Source of the DNA: Chitinophagales bacterium
GTDB lineage: Bacteria; Bacteroidota; Bacteroidia; Chitinophagales; JADIYW01
Assembly (NCBI GenBank): GCA_020848475.1
Contig: JADKZZ010000039.1
Coordinates: forward strand, 1 to 50,495
Direction of reading: 5' to 3'
Length of the DNA stretch: 50,495 bases
Part shown: piece by piece, positions 1 to 9,131 of the stretch
Layout: the number at the start of each line of letters is the position of its first letter
Numbering within the stretch: position 1 is the stretch's first letter
Made by a program: the position numbers and the translations under genes
Notes under the pieces: generated by a model
Told to the model about the DNA's origin: nothing
Databases searched by the model: none
Seen by the model: the letters and a program-made list of their open reading frames with translations, nothing else

Positions 1-1433
1 ACGATTGGCGCAGTCGCACCTTTACTGTATAATTGAAAAGTACCATCTAAGCAAGTAGATGTAATTTTATCAAGGCTTTTGTTGATTTCAGGATTGTTTG
101 GACTTGTCGTAAAATATTTAGCCGCATTTTCTATACTTAATTTTCCGATACTATATTGATAGAAAATCGTGTTTTGTATGCATTTTGGCTCAACGAATGT
201 AACAGCAGATTTTGGTGTAGAATTATTAGCCGCTTGGTCAAAATAGCTTGCTGCCATCTTGCCGGCTTCATGCATTTGTGTGTTCTCATATTGATACATC
301 AATAAGTTGATCATATTCTTTTTTGCATAAGCGTCAACGTTGCCACTTGCTACTTTTTCGTTTGCTGTGCCTGCAGTTTGTATGGCCGGCAAACTACTCC
401 ATTGCTGGTTAAAAGATGGCGTTTGAAAAACATGCGTTCCGTAGGCATTGATGTATGTATTATATGGAATATTATTTGCATCAAACATACTTCTAAGTGC
501 TAACGGACCCCAATTTTCGGGTCCTAAAATGGTGGTTTTATTCGGATTGACGACCCAGTCCAAAGAGCCACTAAAAAAGAAAGCAGGGGTTTTATCTTGC
601 TGGTCTATGATGGTGCCTAAGCCTTCCGCTGGCCCGGGAAGTCCGCCACCAAAAGCCGCTACTGCTACAATGCCATTGTTGTTTATTGGCTGATTGAAAC
701 CTAATTTATTTTTTACTGCATTATACAATGGATGTGTAAAGTTATTGCCATCTGCATACGTAAAAAATAAAGAAGCATTAGCACCCAAACTGCCGCCTGA
801 CAAATAGAACTTTGTTGTGTCAATGCCGACTTTCTCACTATTGTCTGCCATAAATTTGCGCGCTGCATTGGTCAAAAATAAATTGACATACATAGAGGCA
901 AAGAATTTGTCTTTTGCTGTAATAGCACCAACTTGATTGATTACTTTTGCTGTATAATAATTTACGGTATTGCCTTTGCCATCAAATCGGCCTGCAACAC
1001 TACCTACATTTTCATAATAAGCCACTACATAGCCACGTAATGCATAGTCAATGGCAGTACGATTGGACATCGACCAATTAAAATTTTCGCCATTGCCATT
1101 CGTCAACAGAATACAGCGTTTTGATGCATTATCATATACTGGCTGAATGATTAGCATTCTGCTATTGTCTTTGGTGTAGAAAACTTTAGTGACCTTAATG
1201 AGCTTGTTTAGATAATATTCTTTATTGACTTCTCCTTTTTTAAAAATATCAGCCAATTGATGTGACATGTCTAAAACAGACAAATTATATGCATTAAAAT
1301 AATTGCCTCCAGTTTGTGCTGTAGATACTGTTAAGGCCGCCTGATTGACATCGATATAGTTAAATGCAGTATTATTTTGAGCGAAAGATACTTGTACAAA
1401 TATCAAAATGATGATGGCCAAAAATTTATTCAT
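1..1433 (-). CDS. Secreted alpha/beta-hydrolase-like protein, C-terminus cut by window edge
   Basis: Reverse-strand reading from ATG at 1433 gives MNKFLAIIILIFVQVSFAQNNTAFNYIDV... (signal peptide), open to the window edge, with a GXSXG-type motif (YLSGGSLGANASLFF). Absent from the ORF track because it has no stop in the window. Confidence 0.75.
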   Translation of the reverse strand, partial: MNKFLAIIILIFVQVSFAQNNTAFNYIDVNQAALTVSTAQTGGNYFNAYNLSVLDMSHQLADIFKKGEVNKEYYLNKLIKVTKVFYTKDNSRMLIIQPVYDNASKRCILLTNGNGENFNWSMSNRTAIDYALRGYVVAYYENVGSVAGRFDGKGNTVNYYTAKVINQVGAITAKDKFFASMYVNLFLTNAARKFMADNSEKVGIDTTKFYLSGGSLGANASLFFTYADGNNFTHPLYNAVKNKLGFNQPINNNGIVAVAAFGGGLPGPAEGLGTIIDQQDKTPAFFFSGSLDWVVNPNKTTILGPENWGPLALRSMFDANNIPYNTYINAYGTHVFQTPSFNQQWSSLPAIQTAGTANEKVASGNVDAYAKKNMINLLMYQYENTQMHEAGKMAASYFDQAANNSTPKSAVTFVEPKCIQNTIFYQYSIGKLSIENAAKYFTTSPNNPEINKSLDKITSTCLDGTFQLYSKGATAPI

Positions 1434-1536
1434 ATTCCATTTTTTTAAGTATAGATACAATTATTATACCATAAAAATAAACAAAGCCTATCTAATAAAT
1501 GGCATTTAACGGCTAAATAAGAAATTAAAGCGAAAT

Positions 1537-1989
1537 TTATGCGCCAAGCAGTTCTTTTACCATTGCAGAAATGCGAGCTCCTTCGGCCTGCCCGGCTACT
1601 TTTTTGCTGACCATTCCGATTACTTTTCCCATGTCTTTAATGGAAGAAGCGCCTGTTTCTGAAATACTTGCTTGTACAATACTTTTTAGTGCTTCATCGT
1701 CTAATTGCTTAGGCAAATACGAGGAGATTACGTCCATTTCTTCTTTTTCTTTAATGGCTAATTCAGGTCGATTTTCTTTGGTGAAAATATCGAATGACTC
1801 TTTGCGTTGGTTGAATAGCTTTTGTAAGATTTTTATTTCTTGTTCAGCTGTAATTTCGCCACTTGCTCCTTTTTCTGTTTTGGCAATTAAAAATGCGGCT
1901 TTGATGGCCTTGATAGTACGCAATTTTATTTCATTCTTAGAAAGCATCGCTTCCTTTAATTCGTTGTTTATATTTTGATCGAGACTCAT
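1537..1989 (-). CDS. GatB/YqeY domain-containing protein
   Basis: 150 aa, YqeY-like pattern (LRTIKAIKAAFLIAKTEKG...EMDVISSYLPKQL...DMGKVIGMVSKKVAGQAEGARISAMVKELL). Confidence 0.9.
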   Translation of the reverse strand: MSLDQNINNELKEAMLSKNEIKLRTIKAIKAAFLIAKTEKGASGEITAEQEIKILQKLFNQRKESFDIFTKENRPELAIKEKEEMDVISSYLPKQLDDEALKSIVQASISETGASSIKDMGKVIGMVSKKVAGQAEGARISAMVKELLGA

Positions 1990-2076
1990 ATTAATTTAAA
2001 AATTTAGAAATGAAACAATTTAATAAGGCAAAATTACTGAATTCAGCATGGATTTACTAAAAACCAATACCAATAA

Positions 2077-2292
2077 CTACGTCACTTCTTCGTAGTCTAT
2101 CAATTCAGCATCATTAAATTTCTGCTTGGCAGCAGTATTGTAATGTTGCTGCTGCTGCTGTTGATTGTTGTTGATATTTTGACGTGGTGGCGCTGGTTCT
2201 ACTTTTTCTGGTGTCTGCATTTGGGCAAACAGCATTTTTAATGCTTTATAACCTAGAATAAATAAGACGATGTATTTAAAAAATCGAAACAT
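2077..2292 (-). CDS. Small membrane-anchored protein with polyglutamine tract (DUF4834-like, tentative)
   Basis: 71 aa, N-terminal hydrophobic helix, then NNNQQQQQQHYN. Confidence 0.55.
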   Translation of the reverse strand: MFRFFKYIVLFILGYKALKMLFAQMQTPEKVEPAPPRQNINNNQQQQQQHYNTAAKQKFNDAELIDYEEVT

Positions 2293-2410
2293 GATACAAA
2301 ATTAGTAGTTTACTATCATAATAGAACATTAAATAGGCGAAAATAGTTTCGCACACCAAATATCTATTTGGCATTATTCATAGAATCGATAATGATTATA
2401 CAGAAAAAGC

Positions 2411-2442
2411 TTTGTGCGTTATACCAAGAATTGGTATATTTG
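2411..2442 (+). promoter_or_regulatory. Promoter/operator of the ParDE-like operon
   Basis: TTTG (2411-2414), 20-nt spacer, TATATTTG (2435-2442), matching the Bacteroidota TTTG-N19-21-TAnnTTTG consensus. Perfect palindrome TATACCAA-gaa-TTGGTATA (2420-2438) overlaps the -7 element. Confidence 0.75.
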
Positions 2443-2457
2443 AATAAATAAAAAATT

Positions 2458-2709
2458 ATGGCTAAAAATACATCCATTTTATTAGGCGATTATTTTGATA
2501 ATTTCATTTCCCAACAAGTACAATCTGGAAAATATGCTTCTGCCAGCGAAGTGGTAAGAGCTGCATTACGTTTGTTTGAACACGAAGAAACTAAAAGAAC
2601 AGAACTTATTAAAGAACTTAAAAAAGGAGAAAAATCTGGTTTTGTAAAGAATTTTAATAGAGATACATACTTAAAGAAACTACATCAAAAACATAATGTA
2701 GAGAAATGA
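2458..2709 (+). CDS. Type II antitoxin, ParD/CopG family
   Basis: MAKNTSILLGDYFDNFISQQVQSGKYASASEVVRAALRLFE is a ParD-type ribbon-helix-helix sequence. Overlaps the downstream toxin by 4 nt. Confidence 0.9.
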   Translation: MAKNTSILLGDYFDNFISQQVQSGKYASASEVVRAALRLFEHEETKRTELIKELKKGEKSGFVKNFNRDTYLKKLHQKHNVEK

Positions 2710-2999
2710 AATATAAGATTAGTATTGAAGCTCAAAAAGACATTGAAAATATTTGGCTTTATACATTTGAAACATGGTCGGTAGAACAAGCGGATAGGTA
2801 TTATAATTTAATTCTTGATGAAATCGAATATATTGCCCTTCATCCAAATGCTGGTAAAGATTATAGCCACGTTAGAAAAGGATATTATCGCTCAGAAATA
2901 AAATCACATTTTATCTTCTATAAAATAAATTTACAGGTAGTAGAAATTATTAGAATATTACATCAACAGATGGATATACAAAATAGATTAAACGAATAA
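2706..2999 (+). CDS. Type II toxin, RelE/ParE family
   Basis: 97 aa, ParE-like (IEAQKDIENIWLYTFETWSVEQADRYYNLILDEIEYIA...GYYRSEIKSHFIFYKI...VEIIRILHQQMD). Confidence 0.9.
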   Translation: MKYKISIEAQKDIENIWLYTFETWSVEQADRYYNLILDEIEYIALHPNAGKDYSHVRKGYYRSEIKSHFIFYKINLQVVEIIRILHQQMDIQNRLNE

Positions 3000-3017
3000 T
3001 TCTAGTGCGTTGTGAGC

Positions 3018-4874
3018 TTATATCAACTCGAAACTGCGTTTTACAAAGGTTGTCAAAGCTTCGCCTTTCAACATATTTTGTGACAGCAATGCTAAATCGT
3101 ACAATTGCTTAATGTGTTTCTGCTGATGTGTTTCCTCTTCTTCTAATATCTTAGCATTTATTGGATGATTGGTATTAATAACTAAGTTTAATTTCTCTTC
3201 CATATTGCCAAACATAAATGGCGAACCGCCACCCATTTTTTGCATTTCCTGCATACGACGCATAAACTCATTACGTGTAATAACGATTGGCGCATCTGTA
3301 GGCGACAATGCTTTTAATTCGATATCTGCTTTTGATTTTTCAATCGTTGTTTCAAACAAGCTTTTTAGTTTTTCTTCTTGTTCTTTTGATAAAACAGAAT
3401 CGGCATTTTCTTCTTTAGGAATTAAATTAGAAACGATATCAGCGTCCACGCGTTTGAACTGTGTTTTTTCGTTTTTCATTTCTACTTGTTGTATGAAATG
3501 ATTGTCAATCATCGTATCTAATTTTGCTACTTCATAGCTGCGTTCTTTTGCTTGTTCAATATAACTGTGTTGCTCTTCTTCATCAGAAGTATAAAGCACA
3601 ACCAAATTGCCATCTTTATCCGTTTGATTGACAGCAATTTTTTCTTTTAATTCTGCAAAGGTGTAGAATGTGTTTTCTGTTGTTGGAAATAAGGCAAAAC
3701 CATTACTTCTTTCATAAAATTTCTCATCACTAATCATTCCATATTTTACAAAAAGACCAATGTCGCTCCATTTTTCTTCAAATTGTTTTCTGTCGTTATT
3801 AAATATTTCTTGCAACTTATCCGAAACTTTTTTGGAAATATGTTGGTTGATTTTTTTCACGTTTGCATCGCTTTGCAAGTAAGAACGCGACACATTTAAA
3901 GGAATATCTGGCGAGTCAATTACGCCGTGCAACAAGGTCAAATATTCAGGAACAATTTCTCCAACATTATCCGTCACAAAAACTTGATTGCTGTATAATT
4001 GTATTTTATCTTTTTGAACTTCAAAATTCTTTTTCAATTTTGGAAAATATAAAATACCAGTTAAATTGAAAGGATAATCTACGTTTAGATGAATCCAAAA
4101 CAATGGTTCTTCAAAATTCATTGGATACAACTCGCGATAGAAGTTTTTATAATCTTCATCTGTTAAAGACGAAGGCGTTTTTGTCCAAGCAGGTTGTGTG
4201 TTATTTATGATTTCAGGCTCTTGAGGTTTTTCTGCTTTTTTGTCGTCCTCACTTTGCCATTTAAAACCAAACTGAATTGGAATTGGCAAGAATTTACAAT
4301 ATTTATTAAGAAGAGATTTTATGCGATGTTCTTCTAAAAATTCAACTGAATCTTCGGCAATATGTAAAATAATTTCTGAGCCGCGTTGTTCTTTTGTTAT
4401 TTCTTCTAAAGTAAATTCAGTAGAGCCGTCGCATGTCCATTTTACTGCTGGCTCATCTTTGTAAGATTTTGTGTTTATTTCTACTTTTTCAGCTACCATA
4501 AATGCAGAATAAAAACCGAGACCGAAATGTCCGATAATGGCATTGTTGTCTGTGTTTTTTAGTTTTTCTACAAACTCGCCAGCCGAAGAAAAAGCGATTT
4601 GGTTGATGTATTTTTTCACTTCATCAGCCGTCATGCCTAAGCCTTTGTCGGCGATTGTCAATGTCTTGTTTTCTTTATCGATAGAAATTTGGATAGTTAA
4701 ATCGCCGATATCGCCTTTAGCTTCGCCAAGTTGAGATAATCCTTTTAGTTTTTTGGTAGCATCTACCGCATTAGATACTAATTCGCGCAAAAATATTTCG
4801 TGGTCTGAGTATAAGAATTTTTTGATGATAGGAAAGATATTCTCGGTTTGTACATTAATTTTTCCAGTTTCCAT
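3018..4874 (-). CDS. htpG: Molecular chaperone HtpG (Hsp90)
   Basis: 618 aa, Hsp90 motifs: YSDHEIFLRELVSNAVDA, IADKGLGMTADEV, GHFGLGFYSAFMVA. Confidence 0.98.
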   Translation of the reverse strand: METGKINVQTENIFPIIKKFLYSDHEIFLRELVSNAVDATKKLKGLSQLGEAKGDIGDLTIQISIDKENKTLTIADKGLGMTADEVKKYINQIAFSSAGEFVEKLKNTDNNAIIGHFGLGFYSAFMVAEKVEINTKSYKDEPAVKWTCDGSTEFTLEEITKEQRGSEIILHIAEDSVEFLEEHRIKSLLNKYCKFLPIPIQFGFKWQSEDDKKAEKPQEPEIINNTQPAWTKTPSSLTDEDYKNFYRELYPMNFEEPLFWIHLNVDYPFNLTGILYFPKLKKNFEVQKDKIQLYSNQVFVTDNVGEIVPEYLTLLHGVIDSPDIPLNVSRSYLQSDANVKKINQHISKKVSDKLQEIFNNDRKQFEEKWSDIGLFVKYGMISDEKFYERSNGFALFPTTENTFYTFAELKEKIAVNQTDKDGNLVVLYTSDEEEQHSYIEQAKERSYEVAKLDTMIDNHFIQQVEMKNEKTQFKRVDADIVSNLIPKEENADSVLSKEQEEKLKSLFETTIEKSKADIELKALSPTDAPIVITRNEFMRRMQEMQKMGGGSPFMFGNMEEKLNLVINTNHPINAKILEEEETHQQKHIKQLYDLALLSQNMLKGEALTTFVKRSFELI

Positions 4875-5019
4875 TTTTATAGATGATTAGATTTTAAGAA
4901 ATGAGATTTGAGAAAAACAATTCAAAAGTTGTTCCAATGGAAAATAGCTGACAAGTTGGCATTTTTAACTAAATTTGAGCGTAATTTTAGCTTAATAAAA
5001 TGTAATTTTGTGGAAGATA

Positions 5020-5187
5020 ATGAACATGAGATACCTAAGCGAGGCACACAAAAAAAATTCAGAAGGAGCGATAAAGATGCTCTCAGAACGTATATTGCCC
5101 ATAGACTTCAACAAGGCATTGAAACAGCTAAAGAAGAATTCGAAAGACGGCAAATTCTCTTCAGCCACCACGAGCAAGAAGATTTAG
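5020..5187 (+). CDS. Small 55-aa ORF upstream of kinase-like gene (not in ORF track)
   Basis: Reads MNMRYLSEAHKKNSEGAIKMLSERILPIDFNKALKQLKKNSKDGKFSSATTSKKI* just downstream of a TAATTTTG (-7 type) element at 5003-5010; stop is 2 nt before the next ATG. Confidence 0.6.
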   Translation: MNMRYLSEAHKKNSEGAIKMLSERILPIDFNKALKQLKKNSKDGKFSSATTSKKI

Positions 5188-5189
5188 AA

Positions 5190-5681
5190 ATGAGAATTAT
5201 CTTTGATATTGCAAAAGATGAATCCATTTGGATTGATGATTTATATTTGTTGGGAAAGCCAACACTTGTTGGTGGACATGAGAATACATTGGCATTAGAT
5301 GATACAACAGGCTTTTTATATAAAAGCAATAATTTGTTTAATGCAAAATTTCTTGTTTCAAATCTTCTAAAACAAATTAATCTGCATAATGAACTATTTC
5401 CAGAAACATATTGTGAGCTTGTTGGTTTTACAGGATTTGACAATGGAAAATGCCATGCACCTTACATTGAAGTTATATACAAGCAACAATATGTAGATAA
5501 TGCAATACAAGCAACACCTATTGAAATTCGCGATTTTATGTTAGCGATCGGTTTTAAACAAATTGACGAAACAAGATATACAAACGATGTTATTATAGTT
5601 GCAGATCTTTATCCAAGAAATGTGTTAAAAGACATGCATGGATATATTTATGTTGTAGATGATATAGTTACTTTAGTGTGA
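5190..5681 (+). CDS. Polyvalent-protein-kinase-like protein (163 aa); track ORF 4908-5681 is probably over-extended
   Basis: ATG at 5190 in frame: MRIIFDIAKDESIWIDDLYLLGKPTLVGGHENTLALDDTTGFLYKSNNLFNAK... ending ADLYPRNVLKDMHGYIYVVDDIVTLV. The GGHENT, DLYPRNVL and VVDD pattern resembles the putative polyvalent protein kinase domain of Bacteroidota mobile elements. Confidence 0.6.
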   Translation: MRIIFDIAKDESIWIDDLYLLGKPTLVGGHENTLALDDTTGFLYKSNNLFNAKFLVSNLLKQINLHNELFPETYCELVGFTGFDNGKCHAPYIEVIYKQQYVDNAIQATPIEIRDFMLAIGFKQIDETRYTNDVIIVADLYPRNVLKDMHGYIYVVDDIVTLV

Positions 5682-5688
5682 AATAATA

Positions 5689-6393
5689 TCACTTCGGATT
5701 TGTACTCCAAATAGTAGCTTCAGGAATGAAACCAACATCGCGCAGCTCTAACATAGAAACTATTAGATGTGCAACATCTTGCGCTTCTAATTTGGTGTTG
5801 TTAAAGTCGCGTTTTGGCCTGCCAGAATTTATCACAAAGTTCGTTTGCACTTCGCTTGGATGTACCATCATCACCCGAATATTATAAGGTCTGAGTTCTT
5901 CACGCCAGCATTCCGTCATGCCACGCAATGCCCATTTTGAAGTGCTGTAAGCCGTACCGTTTTGATGTCCTTTCAATCCAGATGTTGAGGCCACATTGAT
6001 GATGTTGCCGTGTTGCTGATGAATGAAATATTTAGCACATTCTCTGCCACATAACATGGCGCCAGTTACATTTGTTTCTATGATGGCTTTAAATTTTTCG
6101 GTATCTATATTTTGCAACACATCAAAATATCCAAAGCCTGCATTATTGATTAAAACATCTAATCCATTGAGTTGCGCAATCGTGTTTTTCACCAATTTAA
6201 TGACATCATTTTCATTTGTTACATCACAAGCAATTGCAATAGCTCCAATTTCTTCGGCTGTTTTTTTTAGTGTTTTTTTATTGCGTCCACTGATTACCAC
6301 TTGTGCGCCTTTTTTAATCAGCATTTTTGCCGTTGCTAATCCAATACCTGAGCTGCCGCCTGTAATTAATATTTTGGCATTTTTAATTTTCAT
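5689..6393 (-). CDS. SDR family NAD(P)-dependent oxidoreductase
   Basis: ITGGSSGIG (TGxxxGIG), NNAG and YSTSKWAL (YxxxK) motifs. Confidence 0.95.
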   Translation of the reverse strand: MKIKNAKILITGGSSGIGLATAKMLIKKGAQVVISGRNKKTLKKTAEEIGAIAIACDVTNENDVIKLVKNTIAQLNGLDVLINNAGFGYFDVLQNIDTEKFKAIIETNVTGAMLCGRECAKYFIHQQHGNIINVASTSGLKGHQNGTAYSTSKWALRGMTECWREELRPYNIRVMMVHPSEVQTNFVINSGRPKRDFNNTKLEAQDVAHLIVSMLELRDVGFIPEATIWSTNPK

Positions 6394-6441
6394 GTTAATG
6401 ATTTTTTTGAAGATAAGAAATCTGAGTGCAAAGTAAAAAGA

Positions 6442-8214
6442 TTAACGCTCACGCTCACCAATCTGTTGGCGCCACATAGCATAATACAATCCTTTCTCTG
6501 CTAATAAATGTTGGTGATTGCCGCTTTCAATAATTTTTCCTTTTTCTAATACATAAATTGTGTCTGCATGCATAATCGTAGATAAGCGATGTGCAATCAT
6601 AACGGTGATGTGTTCTTTTTTCGAAATTAGATTTTTGATGGTTTGCGTAATTTCATTTTCTGTAATCGAGTCGAGTGCCGATGTGGCCTCATCAAACACC
6701 ATTATTTTGGGCTGTCGCAGTAGTGCACGGGCAATAGATAAACGTTGTTTTTCTCCACCAGAAATCTTCATGCCACCTTCGCCAATTACAGTGTTGATGC
6801 CATTGTCGCTACGAGCGAGCAAGCTTTGACAAGCAGACTTATTTAATACATCATAGATTTCATCATCGCTTGCACTTGGATTGACAAACAGTAAATTTTC
6901 TTTTATTGTGCCGGCAAATAATTGTGTGTCTTGTGTTACAAATCCAATTTGTGCGCGCAATTCGTCGATGTCTATATTTTCCGCATCAAGATTATTGTAT
7001 AATATTTTTCCCGATTGTGCTTGATAAAGTCCTACTAATAATTTTACTAAAGTAGTTTTACCAGCACCAGACGGACCAACAAATGCGATAGTGTCGCCTT
7101 TTTTAGCTGTAAACGAAATATGTTCAATGGCATTTGTTGTAGCTGATTGATGTTGAAATCCAACATTGTCAAACGATAAAGATTCAATGGCATGTAGGCT
7201 CAATGCGACTTGTGGCTTGCGTTCGACGGCCGTGTTCATTAGCTTTTCAAAGTTTTTTAGTGATGCTTCCGCTTCGCGATAACTCATGATGACATTGCCC
7301 ATTTCTTGCAATGGATTGAAAATAAAAAACGAATAAAATTGAAGTGTGATTAATTGACCAGCAGTTAAATGGTCTTTAAAAATCAACATCAAAATAATAA
7401 ACATAATAACCTGCCGCAACGAATTGACCAAAGTGCCTTGCACAAAAGAGATACTGCGTATTTTTTTTACTTTATCTAATTCTAAATTTAGAATTTTAAG
7501 TGTGGTGTCATTGAGACGATTTACTTCTTGCTGTGTTAAACCAAGGCTTTTTATTAATTCGATGTTGCGCAAACTCTCCGTAGTAGCGCCAGCTAAGATG
7601 TTCGTTTTTTGTGTAATAGTAGCTTGTACCGTTTTTATTTTCTTGGATAAAATATTGATAGATGTACCGAGCAAAAATGATGCAATAAAATACATAAGAA
7701 TTAAGCCAGGATATACAAATGCCGAATAAATAATGACAAATACAATGCCGATAACAGCGACAAAAAGTACATTGATAAAGTTTTGCATGAAGCGTTCTGA
7801 GTCTTGCCGCACTTTTTGTAATATGTTTAATGTTTCGCCACTGCGCTGGTCTTCAAAAGCTTGAAATGGCAATTGTAGCGCGTGTTTTAGACCATCTGTA
7901 TATACATCTGCGCCAAATCGTTGTATGACGACGTTCATGCAATAATCTTGAAATGCTTTGGAAATGCGACTAATCATGGCCACAGAAATAGCACATGTGA
8001 TTAAGAATAAAACACCTTTTATAAATTCAGAAGAAGTTCTGCTAAATTGTTTTCCATCTACAATTTTTGTATGTGGATGTGTTGCATAATCATCGAATAT
8101 CTTACCAAATATGTATGGATCTAATAGAGAAAAACTTTGGTTGATAATGGCGAGGATAAATGTGAGTAATACCAGCCATTTGTATCTTTGTAAATAATAC
8201 AGTAAAATTTTCAT
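6442..8214 (-). CDS. ABC transporter, fused permease/ATPase (exporter type)
   Basis: Start set at MKILLYYLQRYKWL (8214). Walker A GPSGAGKT, signature SGGEKQRLSIARALL, Walker B IMVFDEATSALD. Confidence 0.95.
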   Translation of the reverse strand: MKILLYYLQRYKWLVLLTFILAIINQSFSLLDPYIFGKIFDDYATHPHTKIVDGKQFSRTSSEFIKGVLFLITCAISVAMISRISKAFQDYCMNVVIQRFGADVYTDGLKHALQLPFQAFEDQRSGETLNILQKVRQDSERFMQNFINVLFVAVIGIVFVIIYSAFVYPGLILMYFIASFLLGTSINILSKKIKTVQATITQKTNILAGATTESLRNIELIKSLGLTQQEVNRLNDTTLKILNLELDKVKKIRSISFVQGTLVNSLRQVIMFIILMLIFKDHLTAGQLITLQFYSFFIFNPLQEMGNVIMSYREAEASLKNFEKLMNTAVERKPQVALSLHAIESLSFDNVGFQHQSATTNAIEHISFTAKKGDTIAFVGPSGAGKTTLVKLLVGLYQAQSGKILYNNLDAENIDIDELRAQIGFVTQDTQLFAGTIKENLLFVNPSASDDEIYDVLNKSACQSLLARSDNGINTVIGEGGMKISGGEKQRLSIARALLRQPKIMVFDEATSALDSITENEITQTIKNLISKKEHITVMIAHRLSTIMHADTIYVLEKGKIIESGNHQHLLAEKGLYYAMWRQQIGERER

Positions 8215-8274
8215 TGGAATACAAATGTACAACAAATGAAAAATATTGTTTGTGAAGTACAACGTTATAAAATA

Positions 8275-8302
8275 AAAAAACACGGCGATTGCCGTGTTTT
8301 TT
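8275..8302 (-). terminator. Rho-independent-type hairpin downstream of the 8324-8869 gene
   Basis: AAAAAACACGGC-gatt-GCCGTGTTTTTT, perfect 12-bp stem with A/T flanks. Confidence 0.75.
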
Positions 8303-8323
8303 GTTTTAGTATCTCAGATATAC

Positions 8324-8869
8324 TTATTTGTCATTGTATGTATAGGCAATACCTTTTTTCAAAGATTGATTAGCTGATGCGATGCTGGCGATACCGCCGC
8401 CCCAGCCGCCCCAGCCGCCGCCGCTACTTTTGGATTCGCTGGTCATAAATACAAAAGGACATTTCATTTCCGCAGCAGCCTCTAACAATTTTTTATTAGC
8501 TTTTTTGTCAGATTTTGAACCGCTAAATCCACCTGTGCTTTTACCTTTGATTTCATCTACTTTTTTCAAGCCGACAATTTCAGACACATCTAGTAAGATT
8601 TCTACTTTTTCCCAGTCTTCTTTTCCGTTGATAACGATTTTCTCAGAAATAGGCTCTTCACGACCACTTGAATAAATTATTTTTTCGATGGCTTTTTTTG
8701 ACATGGTCTGTTCAGCATCTTCACCTTCATACTTGAAGATAACTTTGAAGTCATCTACTCTGACGACTTTTCCATCAATTGTTTTTCCGCTGTGTAAAAA
8801 AATTTGATCGCCAGCAAATACAGCTATAGCAGCAAATGCAAGCATTACAGTAGTTAGTAACTTTTTCAT
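8324..8869 (-). CDS. Secreted hypothetical protein with Gly/Trp-rich segment
   Basis: Signal peptide MKKLLTTVMLAFAAIAVFAG; C-terminal SSGGGWGGWGGGIASIAS. Confidence 0.7.
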   Translation of the reverse strand: MKKLLTTVMLAFAAIAVFAGDQIFLHSGKTIDGKVVRVDDFKVIFKYEGEDAEQTMSKKAIEKIIYSSGREEPISEKIVINGKEDWEKVEILLDVSEIVGLKKVDEIKGKSTGGFSGSKSDKKANKKLLEAAAEMKCPFVFMTSESKSSGGGWGGWGGGIASIASANQSLKKGIAYTYNDK

Positions 8870-9131
8870 AGAATACATTGTTTTAGTTAATTAAATTTAG
8901 TGTTTTTTCTTTAAAATACAACTTTTGTGCCAAATTGATTTCCGTAACTAATTATTTTACAAAGCTATTTATCTAATGATTATTTTATATCCGTGCTAAC
9001 ACGTAAAATGTATTTTTTTAAATAGTATAAAATTTTTTGGATATTTTATTCTCCGAATTGTTTAAATTGTGGAACTTAATAAAACAAACTGACGTTTTGA
9101 TTTTATATTATTCACTTAAAAATCATAAATT

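Noticed and set aside
448-693. 81-aa plus-strand ORF
   Set aside because: Antisense to the well-supported secreted hydrolase reading 1433 to 1; no family-like features.
1571-1978. 135-aa ORF antisense to the YqeY-like gene
   Set aside because: Mirror ORF with Ser/Phe/Leu-rich shadow composition; the minus-strand protein is clearly the real one.
4992-5443. Minus-strand ORFs (61 and 111 aa) over the kinase-like region
   Set aside because: Antisense shadows of the plus-strand kinase-like gene.
8382-8675. Proline-rich ORF (PPPQPPQPPPLLL)
   Set aside because: Antisense of the Gly/Trp-rich segment of the 8324-8869 gene.
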